This document shows, in pieces, positions 40,961-52,006 of a stretch of 64,000 bases of DNA. Numbering within the stretch: position 1 is the stretch's first letter; every line of letters begins with the position of its first letter. Both the position numbers and the translations under genes were made by a program. The notes beneath the pieces are model-generated. The model had not been told where the DNA came from, made no database searches, and was given only the letters and a program-made list of their open reading frames with translations. The DNA is from Pomphorhynchus laevis (lineage: Eukaryota > Acanthocephala > Palaeacanthocephala > Echinorhynchida > Pomphorhynchidae): contig WNNJ02002459.1 in assembly GCA_012934845.2 (NCBI GenBank), forward strand, positions 31,524 through 95,523, given 5' to 3'.

Positions 40961-41753
40961 ACACAAGCGTAAATATACAGTTTATCAATCAAATACACAT
41001 AATTTATGCTAAATCTTTTATGTATCAAGAAAAACGAGAGATACAGGAAGTACATAAAATATTGAAAAGAAATTACGAATGAAGTTTGTTTACAAAAAAT
41101 ATTTCAATGCATCTATAAAATTCATTTACAAACTATAGGTTAAAATATTAACGTTAGTAGATCAACTTATTGCTTTTTATTTGAGAAAGGTTTCGATTAT
41201 AAGCTTATAGAAATATACAATTATATAAAAAAATCTCGGTGATATTGGCAAAAACGAATGATTACGAAAATAATATTCAATCCTTTTAAAGTAAATAGAA
41301 TTTTTATAAACCAGAATCAATAATGTACGTGTTAGCACTTACATATTAGGCACGCTATCGTAGATTGTAAGTGAAAAGTTTGATTCAAATATTGTGTCTT
41401 CGAATTTTCTAAACACAAAAAAAGTTAAAAAATTATATATTCGACAATATTTTAAATAATCTGTAAATTTAATGTTTGCAATAAAAGACGACTACTGCTT
41501 AAACACTTTTAATTTAATATCTGTAATTAAATACCTTTAGTCTACGCGTACTTACAACAAAGTAACATTACCAACGATATTCAATAACGAAGTTGACAAC
41601 ATCTTAGTATTGTAAAATACTCTAAACAGATAAAGTATTATTCATTTATAAATCAAACAGAATAATTAAATTATTTGTCGTCCTATTAAAATTTCATTCG
41701 CAGAAGATATTAAATGCATTTACTATAACAAAATTTCAATCAAATAACAAAAT

Positions 41754-42235
41754 CCATCATCCTACCCCTACAACGAATAATCAACACCGCCGTAGAGTGC
41801 TCTTCCGTCTCCGTCGCTTCGACCACACATCCACATATTTTGCCCAACTCTCCTGGTCCACCATCCACATCCGCATCAAACTCCGCCTTCTTCTCGTTAC
41901 CCTTCGACTCATCACTGTCGGATCCCCATCGTTCATCAATCTTCCGTTCTTAGACGATACTCGCCCCATCTCGCTATCGCTTCGTTCCTGTCATACCCTC
42001 TTACTCCACGTTCCTAATTACTCAAACAACTACGGTCTCCGATCCTTGCTCGTCGTCGCCTCCCTCGCCTGGATTCAACTCACTCTAGACGTCCGCCGCG
42101 CCCCCTCCTTTATCACATTCAAACACCTCCTCCGTTCACACCTTCTCGACACCTGATTCACAGTCTTGATTTGTTGTGGTCATATAAGCGTGCGCTGGCA
42201 AGCATTTGCCTCGTTTAAATAAATCCTTTTTTTAT
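41754..42235 (+). mobile_element. CR1/jockey-like LINE 3' part replacing satellite sequence
   Basis: Satellite sequence stops at caaataacaaaat (41,753). About 480 bases of LINE follow and the satellite resumes about 340 bases further along the unit with aaaggcacgcgaag. This is therefore an insertion combined with a deletion. It is GC-richer than its surroundings and belongs to the family whose tail lies in type A units. Confidence 0.85.
41755..42156 (+). pseudogene. C-terminal part of CR1/jockey-like RT
   Basis: One open frame of about 134 codons ending at the family's natural stop after HLLDT. It reads VLFRLRRFDHTS, INLPFLDDTRP, LRSCHTLLLHVPNYS, NYGLRSLLVVASLAW and LTLDVRRAPSFITFKHLLR. This is the usual C-terminal domain of CR1-type LINEs (RS...L.VP......G.RS...AP.LWN.LP..R.A.S...FK..L..HL). 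The catalytic RT is missing because of 5' truncation. Confidence 0.8.
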
Positions 42236-42504
42236 TAAAGGCACGCGAAGATTTATTGTTGAAATTCGTGTACAAGCTATCGATAATTGCGTCCTTATCA
42301 AAAAAAAAGATGTTTTCTCTAAAGAACGCTATCGTCGAAAGCTTCTTGACACCTGGTTCACAGTCTTGTTTTGTTGTGGTCATGTAAGCGTGCGCTGGCA
42401 CGCATTTGCCTCGTTAAAATAAATCCTTTTTTATTAAAGGCACGCGAAGATTTATTGTTGAAATTCGTGTGCAAGCTATCGATAATTGCGTCCTTATTAA
42501 GTAT
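42144..42504. repeat. 200-bp tandem duplication across a LINE/satellite junction
   Basis: The motif gacacctg.ttcacagtcttg recurs with a 200-base offset (42,148 and 42,348). Each copy holds the LINE tail followed by satellite sequence starting aaaggcacgcgaag. The second copy starts in the middle of the satellite, so it arose after the insertion. The far end of the second copy is diverged. Confidence 0.85.
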
Positions 42505-42870
42505 AAAAGTTTTTCTGGACAAGGACGTTATCGTCGACAGCTTGCACACTTTTTTTCAAATAAAAAGTCTTATTGTAGCATTATGTCATTAACTTAAAGA
42601 AATACATTGACACGAAAGCAAATTTTTATTAATGATTTGTTAACTTTGTATTCGTGACAAGAGGAAATCTTTCTACTTCTGCTGACAAGAGTCCAGAATC
42701 TGTACAAATATCGAAGTTATAAGATCAAAATCAGCTAACATAACTAAGGCAAAATATTTTATATTTAAATTCAAAGATGTAAAAATTTTAAAATTCGTAT
42801 GAACATAATATTGTATCATTTTAATATTTTATAATAATTTATCATATTAATATACACATATATTACGATA

Positions 42871-43279
42871 TTTTTAAAACACATCAACTTTATAATAGTA
42901 CACATAACGAGCAGCAATAAAAATAAAAAAAAATCAGCATAAAAATATAATGAAAACATCACACTTTTTCATACTCGCCACCTTCTATCTATGACGAGAC
43001 AAACCGCATCCTTGAAACATCCATCACGGCCATATCGAGTCGTTGGAATGAGATTACGGAAAGACAATGGATTGCTGATCGTGGATCGCGAATGCAGCCC
43101 GGACATATCTTTGCGAGAAATTCCTCGATGCAAGATCGTAATTTTCGAATTTCATCGACCTATAAATTCCCGTGTTTCCGAGTCTTTCCAGCTGCTTTAT
43201 TTTGGAATGGTACGTTGCGTTCTTTGCCGTTTTCGCCGTAACATGAGATGATTACAGGAATAAAAGTAGCACCCTCGAC
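42871..43279. other. Unassigned, no recognisable gene
   Basis: Flank of the array. A plus-strand frame (42,991-43,251, 86 codons) and an overlapping frame reading RILETSITAISSRWNEITERQ are open in part, but I recognise neither. Confidence 0.4.
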
Positions 43280-43860
43280 TTATACCAATATCTTAAGATT
43301 GTATATAGGAGTAATGAGAGATCGCTTCCACTGATCAGGGATGCATGATGTACATAGAGGTATGTTAAACATCTCTGATAATGGGAATGCTAGCAGATCA
43401 TTGAGTTTTTGAAGAATAAAAGGATGAATGTCGTCTTGCCTAGCCGACGTGTAACAAGATAATTTACGCAATTCCCGTGATACCTCTGCTAGAGAAATTA
43501 ATGGCATATGGGAGACGAATGTCTCAGGAATTTGCGCTGGACGAAAATCTGTAATTGGAGTTGGACAAATAAGATCAAAAGCATCTGCCAACATACTCAC
43601 ATTCATCAGGATCTCTCGCAATCTTACCGTCATGGGTCAAAAGGGAAATTGATGGAATAACTTTTCTACTTTTATTTACATTCCTCCAGAATGGCTTGGA
43701 AGAAACTCTATATAATTCCAGGATTTTCTATTCATGATTTTGCCTCTTCAACAATTTCAAGTAGTTGAAGCGACGACGATACTGTAAATATTCTAACCGA
43801 AATGCCTGATTATTCAGAGATGATTTAAAGAGTTTATTCCGTCCTTAAAAGTCCCAGTAA
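43280..43860 (-). mobile_element. CR1/jockey-like LINE fragment, EN-RT linker and RT fingers
   Basis: Reverse-strand frames read YRRRFNYLKLLKRQ, then KPFWRNVNKSRKVIPSIS, then (43,633-43,280) SLAEVSRELRKLS, DDIHPFILQKLNDLL, MFNIPLCTS and IPDQWKRSLITPIY. These are the standard landmarks upstream of RT motif A in CR1/jockey LINEs (FW..VN, PDGIHP..LK, P..WK.A.V.PIYK). The piece is cut on both sides and has internal stops and frameshifts. Confidence 0.7.
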
Positions 43861-43865
43861 CTCAT

Positions 43866-46330
43866 CGTCTTATCGATGAATGACCTCCGGTGGGACAGGT
43901 AAGTGAGTGAGCCAGAGAATTATGTTCACCGCAAGGGCAATGAGAGGGCGCTTCTAGTGGTAGTCTATGATATCGAGCTGAAAGTGCGTCACGAAATTCT
44001 ACATTGCTAACTCGAGTCTAACGATCACTCGTAGGATATGTGCATAGTCATGACAAGGCACCTTTGATTTGTAGATGTTTTATAATACGTAACATATTGT
44101 CATTAATATTAGCTACTCGATCTCTAAGCAATGATTTTTTAAAGATCAATCTTTGAAGTGCCTACAAGGGCAATGCGCTTAAACTGTTCCGTCATCACGT
44201 TCACATCGTATAAGCCATTTAAATATGGAAGGCATATATCTTTTGGGTTTTTATATTCTTCTATCGCAGTAAAACGTGGGTTAACAATACCTATACCACC
44301 TAGTCTTAACAGAAGGGAAAATAATGGCCATAAATAATCGTCGTCAGGCAATTTCAAATTAAAAAGTTTCTCAAAACGCTTCTGAATGGTGGCATCGAGA
44401 TCATCGAAACTACCAATTGAACAGTTTGTGGTTCGTTGCAAGTGAATCCATTTATGCTAAAGCGATCTTGTCATACTAGCATAGCTTATCTGCAAATCAA
44501 GAATACCCACGTCAGCAAGACGATTTAGTAATGAGCAATATTTAGAGATATTTTGTCCCGTTGTTTTATTTATATAATCATCTGTTCCAATTGGATCGCT
44601 AAGTACAACTGTGTCATCGACAACAATGTCAATTCCCGTATCATTAAAAAGTTCGCGGGTACTATTGGCATTTCCGGATTAGTTAGTACCACACATTTAT
44701 TGCTGTTGACATGAAATTCGAAAGCACGGCCGGAGTCTCACAAGAATTTGAAACACTTCTAAATTTGAACAGGTTCACCGACTAAATTGTCATCATCCGT
44801 GTGCCAGAATTGGTTGATGTAAGGAAAATCCTCGTTTACGTTCAACAATAATGGCAGGGTTGCTACGGCATAAGCTGGCATAGCAAGTACCTCATCTTGC
44901 GTAAAGCCCTCTTGGGATTTGACGAAACTATCACCAGTTGAAAAATTTGAAGGGTTATCGTAAATATTGTGTAGTTTGGTGGACATAGATGGAGAAATGC
45001 CTGATATATTAGCGAGAGCTGCCTTTCGATTTATTCTATTAAATGCATAAACTGCATCGACAGTGAGAAGAACTGTATCGGGAGCTTTTAACAAGCATTG
45101 GTGAACTGTGTGCGTGACGTACTCCACTACAGTTCTTTGACTAGCACACATTTGCATTCGTCCGCACACTTCTTGAATATCATTGGAAATTATAGAAATA
45201 ATGGCTTTCGACATTATTCTCCTACTAACGTTGATAATACCAATAGGCCTTATTCCTGATTTTTTGGTAAAGGCTATTAATCTGCCTGAATCCAATACAT
45301 TTATGACATTAGTTGGCATAAGCTCAGTAGCTAAAGATTTTGCGAACGATGACAAAACTCCAGTTAATTCAGCAGATTCGTGGCCAAACCTGGTTAACAT
45401 CTGTAGCCATGAATGTGCATTAATGCCCAAGGAGATCTGCTCCACCTTTAACACGTTTAGCCATACGAATGATCAATTCACTATCTATTGAATCAAAAAT
45501 CACAGGGTGAAAATTTGGAACTGTGATTGGGAAAGACCAATTAACTCCATTAAGATCTAATGGGTTCGGTACAGAGTGCTTGTTGAGTAATAATTCCCGA
45601 ACAGTTTTAGAATCAATCACATCCTCCCGTTGCAAAAGAACGCCATCATTAGATTCATTGTCTAGAATATGTATTGATGCGTTCAATCTAGAGCTTTCAA
45701 CCAATGAGACGAATTTTTTGCGCCAATCTCTTGACTTCGAAGGTTGAATTTTTATGGCTTTCATATTTTGAAGGGCCGATGCTTCAGTGTATAATCCAGC
45801 ATAATCATTATTGAACCACGTGTCCAATCGTCGGGATAAAGTTGATTGTAATGATTTGGGAGATTGACGAGAATTACGTTGAAGAATAAGATGTCTAAAG
45901 ATGATGTACTTATCAAAAGTTTCCAATTAGTGAGAGAATCCCTGAATATGCGTGCAAGTTATGATATAAATTGTTGAACCCCGAACATTTTGGAAGTCGA
46001 AATAAGTTAGGTTTCCATTGTCAGACGCTTGACATGTATCCATTGTGCAATTTCTATTGATATAGTTGTTGAGATGACAATGTCGATGATCAGAGTTTTC
46101 ACAATCTGAATTCGGTTGACTCAATATGTACATAGCAAAATTATTTGTAGCTGTTGCAAAGCAATTTATATGACGATTGGAACAATTACCAGCTTAGCAA
46201 TTCGAACATAGGGTATTCTGATTAGCACATCGACATCCTTTGCATTTAGCATTCGGACCGTTGCATGAACAGCATTTCAGAGTTGTCGCAGGCTTGCCCT
46301 TGGGCATTAATTTTGCTTAAGAACAAAATT
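43866..46330 (-). mobile_element. RLE-class LINE relic (zinc finger, RT, start of endonuclease)
   Basis: From right to left: a Cys-rich N-terminal finger near 46,140-46,300 (CNGPNAKCKGCRCANQ, CSNC), a linker and RT N-terminus (45,926-45,420), the RT palm (45,454-44,759), the thumb (44,441-44,139), and EFRDALSARYHRLP with CPCGEHNSLAHSLTC at about 44,100-43,900. The last part matches the zinc motif preceding an RLE. It is cut near 43,866 by the adjoining LINE fragment. It is a different family from the RLE LINE in the satellite, although the domain logic is the same. Confidence 0.7.
44759..45454 (-). pseudogene. RT palm of RLE-class LINE
   Basis: 231 codons. IAFTKKSGIRPIGIINVSRR is the P...GIRPI block. 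LLTVDAVYAFNRINRKAAL is motif A, where D and the AFN...R context are kept. The region after FVKSQEGFTQDEVL replaces the usual GxxQGDPL of motif B. HTDDDNLVG stands at the motif C position, where relatives have YLDD or YADD. The changed catalytic surroundings indicate an inactive copy. The 168-codon frame 45,926-45,420 overlaps it in another frame and carries the preceding RT N-terminal part (SRRLDTWFNNDYAGLYTEA). Confidence 0.7.
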
Positions 46331-47782
46331 GAATTGCACCAAACGTTTGGGACGAGTAGCAGAAATTTTTGTATAATTTTTCGTTGTAAGTTTTGATAAC
46401 TGTATGTTATTTTATCTCTCAAATATAAGTAATTAGTAATCAAAAATTTTTAAACTCAACATAATATTAATAATAATCTGAGACAATCTATTTAAAATAA
46501 TAACCATCTGCCGCCACGGGCGATGAGGGACGATCAACATCAAAAGCTATTAAAACACCACCAAGTTGATAGGCAAACATCTACCAAATTAATAATTCTA
46601 ATTCACAGATCGTTAAACTGCAATAGGGATAGTGTTTTCAAATAAATGCAAGTTCGAGCATGTAAGAGCTGTTGGCATACACACACAGTATTTACAAATA
46701 CAGGCGGATTCTCGTGTATGGTACATAATTCCATTTGAGCAAAACTTTCCATGAAAACCGTCAAGAGAAAATCTTATTATACATGCTCGCTTTCTTTGAC
46801 CACCAAATTAAATCAGCTAACTGAGTCTACGTATTTAATATAATTATAAAATAAACAAAACATAATGATGCTAAATTAAAATTTAATAATTAAATAATAA
46901 AATTAATAATTGTTTTTAGATTTTCTATAATTTAAATCAAGTTAAAAAAATGAAATTTAAAATAAACGTCATTTTTATAAATTGACTAATAAATAACAGA
47001 CGTTGTATCATAATAAGAATTAGAAGTCATCAGGAGGAACTGCTATGCTATCAGGTTTCGGCCGCTAACTTCTCTACCCAACATAGCAGCGGGGCCAAAT
47101 ACATGCTAATGATGTATTTCCTCTGATAAACTATCTAGTATCTTATTCTAATACAAAGTATATTATTTATTATCCATCCATAAAAATTTGCCACTTAAGA
47201 GTTTAAATTAATTCTTTATATTATTGTGTTGATTTATATATTTTACTATTTTCTGCTTGATGTTATTTTTATAGTAACCTAGTTTAAAATATGTATCTAT
47301 TAAATTATTTAAATGATTTAATATTTTTTATTTAAACTTCCAAATGTTCGGGAATTCAACGGCAAACGTAAATTGGATATCACTATCCAGTAAGAGTTGC
47401 TTCGAATCCCAATTCGATACACGCAAACGAAACGTCGCCGTCACCATTAAGTAGAAACGTTTTTGCAGGATAAACGACAATGTTGCTCTCTAGTAAGGTA
47501 AGCTAATTTCGAAGACGAAACCTTGCGGGACAAGCAAAAGAAGAATTTAAGGAAATTCCATTTCATTCTATCAATTTGTTCAAAATTTTGAATAGACAAA
47601 TCTTATCAAATAGCCGATAACCCATATGTAACCCTTGGAAGAAACATCATTTGAAAATATTTCATGGCTGTAGGATAGTTTGTTGAACGTAAAAGATTTA
47701 CCGTTTTCGTACAAGAAGCAACCTTACAAGCAATTATATCAAAATGATTAGTGAAACTTTTAATGATTAGTAAAATATTAAT
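46331..47782. other. Unassigned AT-rich stretch
   Basis: No gene seen. Slightly GC-richer islands at about 46,505-46,560, 47,030-47,110 and 47,350-47,530 show no convincing coding frame. An 8-bp inverted repeat (ctgctatg / catagcag) lies near 47,040-47,090. Confidence 0.4.
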
Positions 47783-48785
47783 AATTTATTTTAAGTGGCA
47801 AAAGCCTGCCATCTGCACGCTTACAAGTTCACTAGCTAAAAATACAACAAAAGTCATACAGATAAATAAGTCAAATTGTTTAAATGAGATCGGATTTGGA
47901 GTTTGAAGCACGCATTGAGGTTGATTGGCGTATATAAATGGGCAGATGATTTCACAGGAGAGGAGCAACTACAAGGAAGGAGCGGAAGCTAGAAGGGGTA
48001 GAGTAGTTTGGGGCATGTAAAAGAAGGGAATTACGGGAACGCAAAGAGCAGTAATCAGGACGAGAATTATCGAGAAAAGGAAGGTTTATAAATAAAGGAG
48101 TAGGAAAAGTTACAAGGCGGAAAGCAATGAGAAGACGAATTTGAACAAGACAATAAATAGTATGAATTTTAATAGAAGCAAGATGGTGAGATGTATGTTC
48201 AAAACGACAAAGACGGAGGAGAATTCGGACGGCTTCGTTTACGATGCGTTATAGTGGAATAAGAGTGGATTTAGGTGAGTTGGAAAATATACTAAGACAG
48301 TAATCAAGTCTTGAGAAAAGGAGATAATACATTAGAGTCATACAAGAAGAATCGATCAATTTACGAATTTGACAGAGGTTGCGGAGAATCAAGGTAGATG
48401 AGCGTACTTTATCTCTAACGAAAGGTTTATGTGAAAACGACGGTTGTCGAAATGGAAATCTAAGAAAACGAGATTGTCAACGATAGGAAGAATTGTAGAA
48501 TTTAATGATACGGATGGAAGTTCTAAGCTGGGGCGTCGAGGAAAGATATACATTATTTTGGATTTATTAAGATTCAGAGAAAGACGAATAGAAGAAAGAT
48601 GATTGAAAATTGAGGCAAGACAGTTGGAAGCAGAAACACTAAGATCATGAATACGATATGCAGGGGCCTCGTCATAGATGAATGTCATCAGCACATTGCA
48701 TAACATGGAAGTTAAATGTATGAAAAATAGAAGACAAATCACCGAGAAGAAGAGAGAAAAATAAAAGGCCTAATACGGTGCCTTA
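47783..48785 (-). mobile_element. CR1/jockey-like LINE, RT motif C to 3' end
   Basis: On the reverse strand it starts near RT motif B/C with VLGLLFFSLLLGDL and CADDIHL. It continues with LSLNLNKSKIMYIFPRR (48,742-48,389), then RLDYCLSIFSN, LLRLCRFEHTSHHLASIK, FINLPFLDNSRP and LLLHAPNYS. The 3' UTR ends near 47,790 with a form of the ggtcatgtaagcgtgc...tttgcca tail, so this is the same family as at 41,754. It has frameshifts and is 5'-truncated. Confidence 0.75.
48389..48742 (-). pseudogene. RT fragment of the LINE at 47,783-48,785
   Basis: 117 codons carrying the segment after the catalytic Asp pair: DLSVSASNCLASIFNHLSS, LSLNLNKSKIM and LPIVDNLVFLDFHFDNR. The last corresponds to the YLGV.ID block of active relatives, here altered to FLDFHFD. 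The Asp pair itself lies just upstream in another frame. Confidence 0.65.
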
Positions 48786-50551
48786 TAGATTTGAATAATA
48801 CGTCATAATACGTCATAATAATACGTTATATTTATCCTTTGTTAAACAAAAAGTGTGTGTGAGAAAAGTTTTAAAAACGGAATTATACGATGCGAAGTCA
48901 GGTGTTCATGCGAGAGAAACGTCAAAAAGAGTATCGGTCTGAGTGGCCGTGTTTGAGACAGAAGTGAATGAGCAGGATAGCTGTGTAAGTTTTACTGAAG
49001 AACAAAAACCACACGTAAACCGTTCACTTTGATAAACCGAGCTGTCGGATATTTTCACTCGAACAAGGGTCCAGATGTCACAGTCTTTACAATCGCATCC
49101 AACTCTTAAACTTGTTTAACGACCATTGCGTGCCGATGTGGAAGATGCGTGATCAGTAACTTTGATTTGAGATCGAGCTTTTTTGAACATGATCTTTTTT
49201 TGAGAGCTTAAGGTCAATTCGCGAGCTTAGCGAGATGAACTGACAGCAAAAATCGGGAACTGACAGGCAAAATCTGGAACTGACAGGAAAATTGTAAGAA
49301 CTATAATAATCAAGACCACTTTTTAACGTTCTCTGGATGCGGACGTTGTCTAAATGCGGACGTTGGTTCCTCCGCATTTAGAGTATGCAATTAAGGTTTC
49401 TTTCCTTGTCGCCGGATAAGAAAGGACAGATATAAAGTCAGTCCTAAGGCGAGGTTCTCGTTTATGTCCGAATGCGAGATTGGATTATGCATCTCGATTA
49501 GATTTGCTAAGAATTTAACCGATGTCATCACGATTTTTGTTTCTTGACTTGATAGGAACGTATGCGCTTGTACACCGGTTGGACGGTTATCCGAGTAGTT
49601 CGATTACATTACGTTCATCGATTTGAGAGGTCACAGCAAAACTGTCTATAACATAAGGCATGGTAGGTATCTAAATGCTAGAGACTGTCGCACAGGATAC
49701 TTAATATGTAGAATTCTCTGCCTGAGGAAATTGCTTCCGCCCGGAGTCTGCATTTGTTCAAAAGTTATTAAAAACATGGATCATAAAGAAGACGAGAAAC
49801 AATTCATACACATATTTGCATTGATTTGTTCATTTTTGCTTGTTGATTTTCTTTTCTTCATTTCTTATTTTTTTAGTTTCATTTTCTTTTTTCCAAACTG
49901 TGATCAGGCAAAATAGCCTTATGGCAAAGCCTTGTTTTTTCTAGATTAATTTTTTTCTTCTTTAATAATAATGTTTTTATTGGAAAAATTACAATAAAGT
50001 CAACCCGCAAATAAGCTTCAAAATTGTTGATCATAAATGTTCGCTGTTCTCAATTAAATGAGGATCTGGATTTTTGTATGTACTCGACATTTGTGGATGA
50101 GAGGATTGAACGAGTCACGGTGATAGTTGGTGATCCGATTGAACTTATTGGTGCTCTAAAACACGCTGATGCAAAAAGTGCTACGTCGAACGAGAAACGT
50201 CGTTTGAGCTTCGCCAATAACTTAGGATACTCGTCTGTTTAATGTACAGCTTGCGTGGATGCGATGATCTTCAGTAGAGATTTTGATTGATTGCCCAAAT
50301 AACCGGTTGTTGATAAGATTACAGGTACGAATTTTCCGTATTCAACCTTGTCAATTCTTTCGTCATATTTCAATGATTTTTGGTGTTCGTTGTTACCAAA
50401 AGCGGATGCGGACGAACGAGACAGATACTATTGAGCTAGAGGTGAAAAGATGCTTACATCAAGAAATGTCCGCTCGAATCGTGTTTCATTTAAACCTGAA
50501 CTAACAACGTCCGATCTCACCGCATAATCACGTGATGTGGTCGGATTTACG
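48786..50551. other. Unassigned region with short repeats
   Basis: No gene recognised. Open stretches (49,623-49,916 plus; 50,024-50,242 plus, with ERIERVTVIVGDPIELIGAL) have no family I can name. Small repeats include three copies of a roughly 20-bp motif built on gaactgacag (49,238-49,292), and a direct/inverted set around aatgcggacg (49,335-49,382). Confidence 0.4.
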
Positions 50552-50640
50552 AATGTTAGATTGTCGGGTACGAGTGACATAATGTTAGATTGTCGGGTAT
50601 ATATATTGTCGAAATGTTAGATTGTCGGGTATATATATAT
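50552..50640. repeat. Three-copy tandem repeat of about 30 bp
   Basis: aatgttagattgtcgggta starts at 50,552, 50,581 and 50,613, with variable AT-rich spacers. Confidence 0.9.
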
Positions 50641-50699
50641 ACTTTTTTTTCACGTTAAAAAAAGTATTGGTTATTAAAGTTCTTACAATATTGCGTGGA

Positions 50700-50740
50700 A
50701 CTTCCACTGAAGAAGGGCTGTGCCCGAAAGCTATGGAAAT
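50700..50740 (+). ncRNA. Hammerhead-ribozyme-like motif 1
   Basis: ctgaaga (50,707-50,713) is followed by a GC hairpin gggc-tgt-gccc (50,715-50,725) and gaaa (50,726-50,729). Then comes gcta, which can supply a one-pair stem III and a CUA cleavage triplet, and tggaa, which pairs with upstream ttcca (50,702-50,706) as stem I. Such minimal stem III hammerheads are known from Penelope-like elements. It probably marks an older Penelope 3' end. Activity is not shown. Confidence 0.5.
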
Positions 50741-50797
50741 TTAAATAATATACACTGCTTTTTTTGCTTTAATTGTGCTAGTTTTAACTAAACAACT

Positions 50798-50801
<4 letters not shown>

Positions 50802-50845
<44 letters not shown>
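50802..50845. repeat. (AT)n microsatellite, left border of Penelope complex
   Basis: Uninterrupted AT dinucleotides directly abutting the inverted Penelope fragment. A matching (AT)n lies at the right border. Confidence 0.95.
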
Positions 50846-50846
<1 letters not shown>

Positions 50847-51518
50847 CTGTTTAATTATCAGTTAATTAATCCAGAGAACAAAAAACCAAAATTCCAATTA
50901 TCATGGTACATGATATTCATGATACTTATTTAGCATTTTATCACTCATGATTTGTCCTATCCAATATTGCTCCGTTTGTTTCCTTTCATAGATATTTTTA
51001 AACCCTCCTTGTATAATTTGCGTTGATAATATATGATTTGGAAACTCAATTTTTTGATTAAGCACTCCATCAAATCCTATTTTGTTCTTTAGAATATCAG
51101 CACGTCTATTGTTCATTTTCAAGTTTAATTGTCTACCGCTCTCTCTGATATACTGTTTTTGACAATCATTGCATGTTGATAAATATATTATATCCTTTGA
51201 TTTACAAGTATGGTTACCTCTTGTTTTGTACGTTAACCCGGTGTGTTGACTCTTAAATGTGTTTGTAACATTCACTATATCCGCACAACATTTACATCTT
51301 TTATCTTTACATGGAGCTGAGCTACCCATACTTTTCGTCGCTTCTGTCATATTTTTAATTTTTGAATGTACAATTTGACTTTTAATGTTTTTGTTGTTTT
51401 TAAAATACACCTTAACTCTGTTTAGGCTGGTCAAATTTCGATCTTTGTTTGTGTTTAGTAATTTGTTAATATTTTCAAATGCTGCGTTATACTCTAGAAT
51501 ACAATTAATATTGTATTG
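50846..51518 (-). mobile_element. Inverted Penelope-like 3' fragment with GIY-YIG domain
   Basis: The reverse-strand frame 51,575-50,901 has a Cys cluster (RCKCC), then IIYLSTCNDCQKQYI, which is the GIY-YIG core, and SGRQLNLKMNNRRADIL. The sequence matches the end of the forward element. Two family-conserved positions differ: YIR for YIG, and NNRR where relatives have NNHR. Its 3' UTR lacks the ribozyme-bearing stretch present in the forward copies. Partial inverted copies beside the main copy are typical of Penelope-like elements. Confidence 0.8.
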
Positions 51519-51840
51519 CGGTAGACAATTAAACTTGAGAATGAACAATAGACGTGCTGATATTCTAAAGAACAAAATAGGATTTGATGGAGTGGTTAAT
51601 CACAAAATTGAGTTTCCAAATCATATATTATCAACGCAAATTATACAAGGAGGGTTTAAAAATATCTATGAAAGGAAACAAACGGAGCAATATTGGATAG
51701 GACAAATCATGAGTGATAAAATGCTAAATAAGTATCATGAATATCATGTACCATGATAATTGGAATTTTGGTATGTGATTGATATACGCTGAATTCTTTC
51801 ATGTCGGAATCAAGATATATACTGCAGAAAATATCTAGTG

Positions 51841-51885
51841 TAATCACCTGAAGAAGAAATTTTTCGAAACGCGTTGTGTTAATAA
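51841..51885 (+). ncRNA. Hammerhead-ribozyme-like motif 2 (leading repeat)
   Basis: ctgaaga (51,848-51,854), AU-rich stem II gaaa/tttc, then gaaa (51,866-51,869) and cgcg followed by tt. The palindromic cgcg gives a two-pair stem III, best formed between two RNA molecules, with GUU as the cleavage triplet. Upstream taatcac can pair imperfectly with downstream gtgttaa. Part of the motif is duplicated just downstream (about 51,889-51,924). Confidence 0.45.
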
Positions 51886-52006
51886 ATTAGAAATTTTTCG
51901 AAACGCGTTGTGTTAATAAATTAGAAGTTTTTGTTCTCTGGATTAATTAACTGATAATTAAACAGATTATTTATAGCGTCTTGAAATAGACCTCCAGAGG
52001 CTGTTA

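Larger units (their letters stand above)
39724..42870. repeat. Macrosatellite unit 9, terminal and decayed
   Basis: Begins as type B with the jockey-like LINE piece (39,948-40,960). It then becomes increasingly unlike the other units: at 41,440-41,460 it reads like type A. At 41,753 the unit is interrupted by a CR1-like LINE tail on the plus strand and resumes at 42,236 at a position about 340 bases further along. After a 200-bp duplication the sequence is heavily diverged to about 42,870, beyond which no unit sequence is recognisable. The right boundary is approximate. Confidence 0.85.

Noticed and set aside
1-42870. CRISPR array or bacterial repeat system
   Set aside because: Unit length of several kilobases, no short repeat-spacer pattern, and eukaryotic LINEs throughout.
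47380-47450. B-box-like gcttcgaatcc, possible tRNA or SINE
   Set aside because: No A box at a suitable distance, and no cloverleaf can be formed around it by eye.
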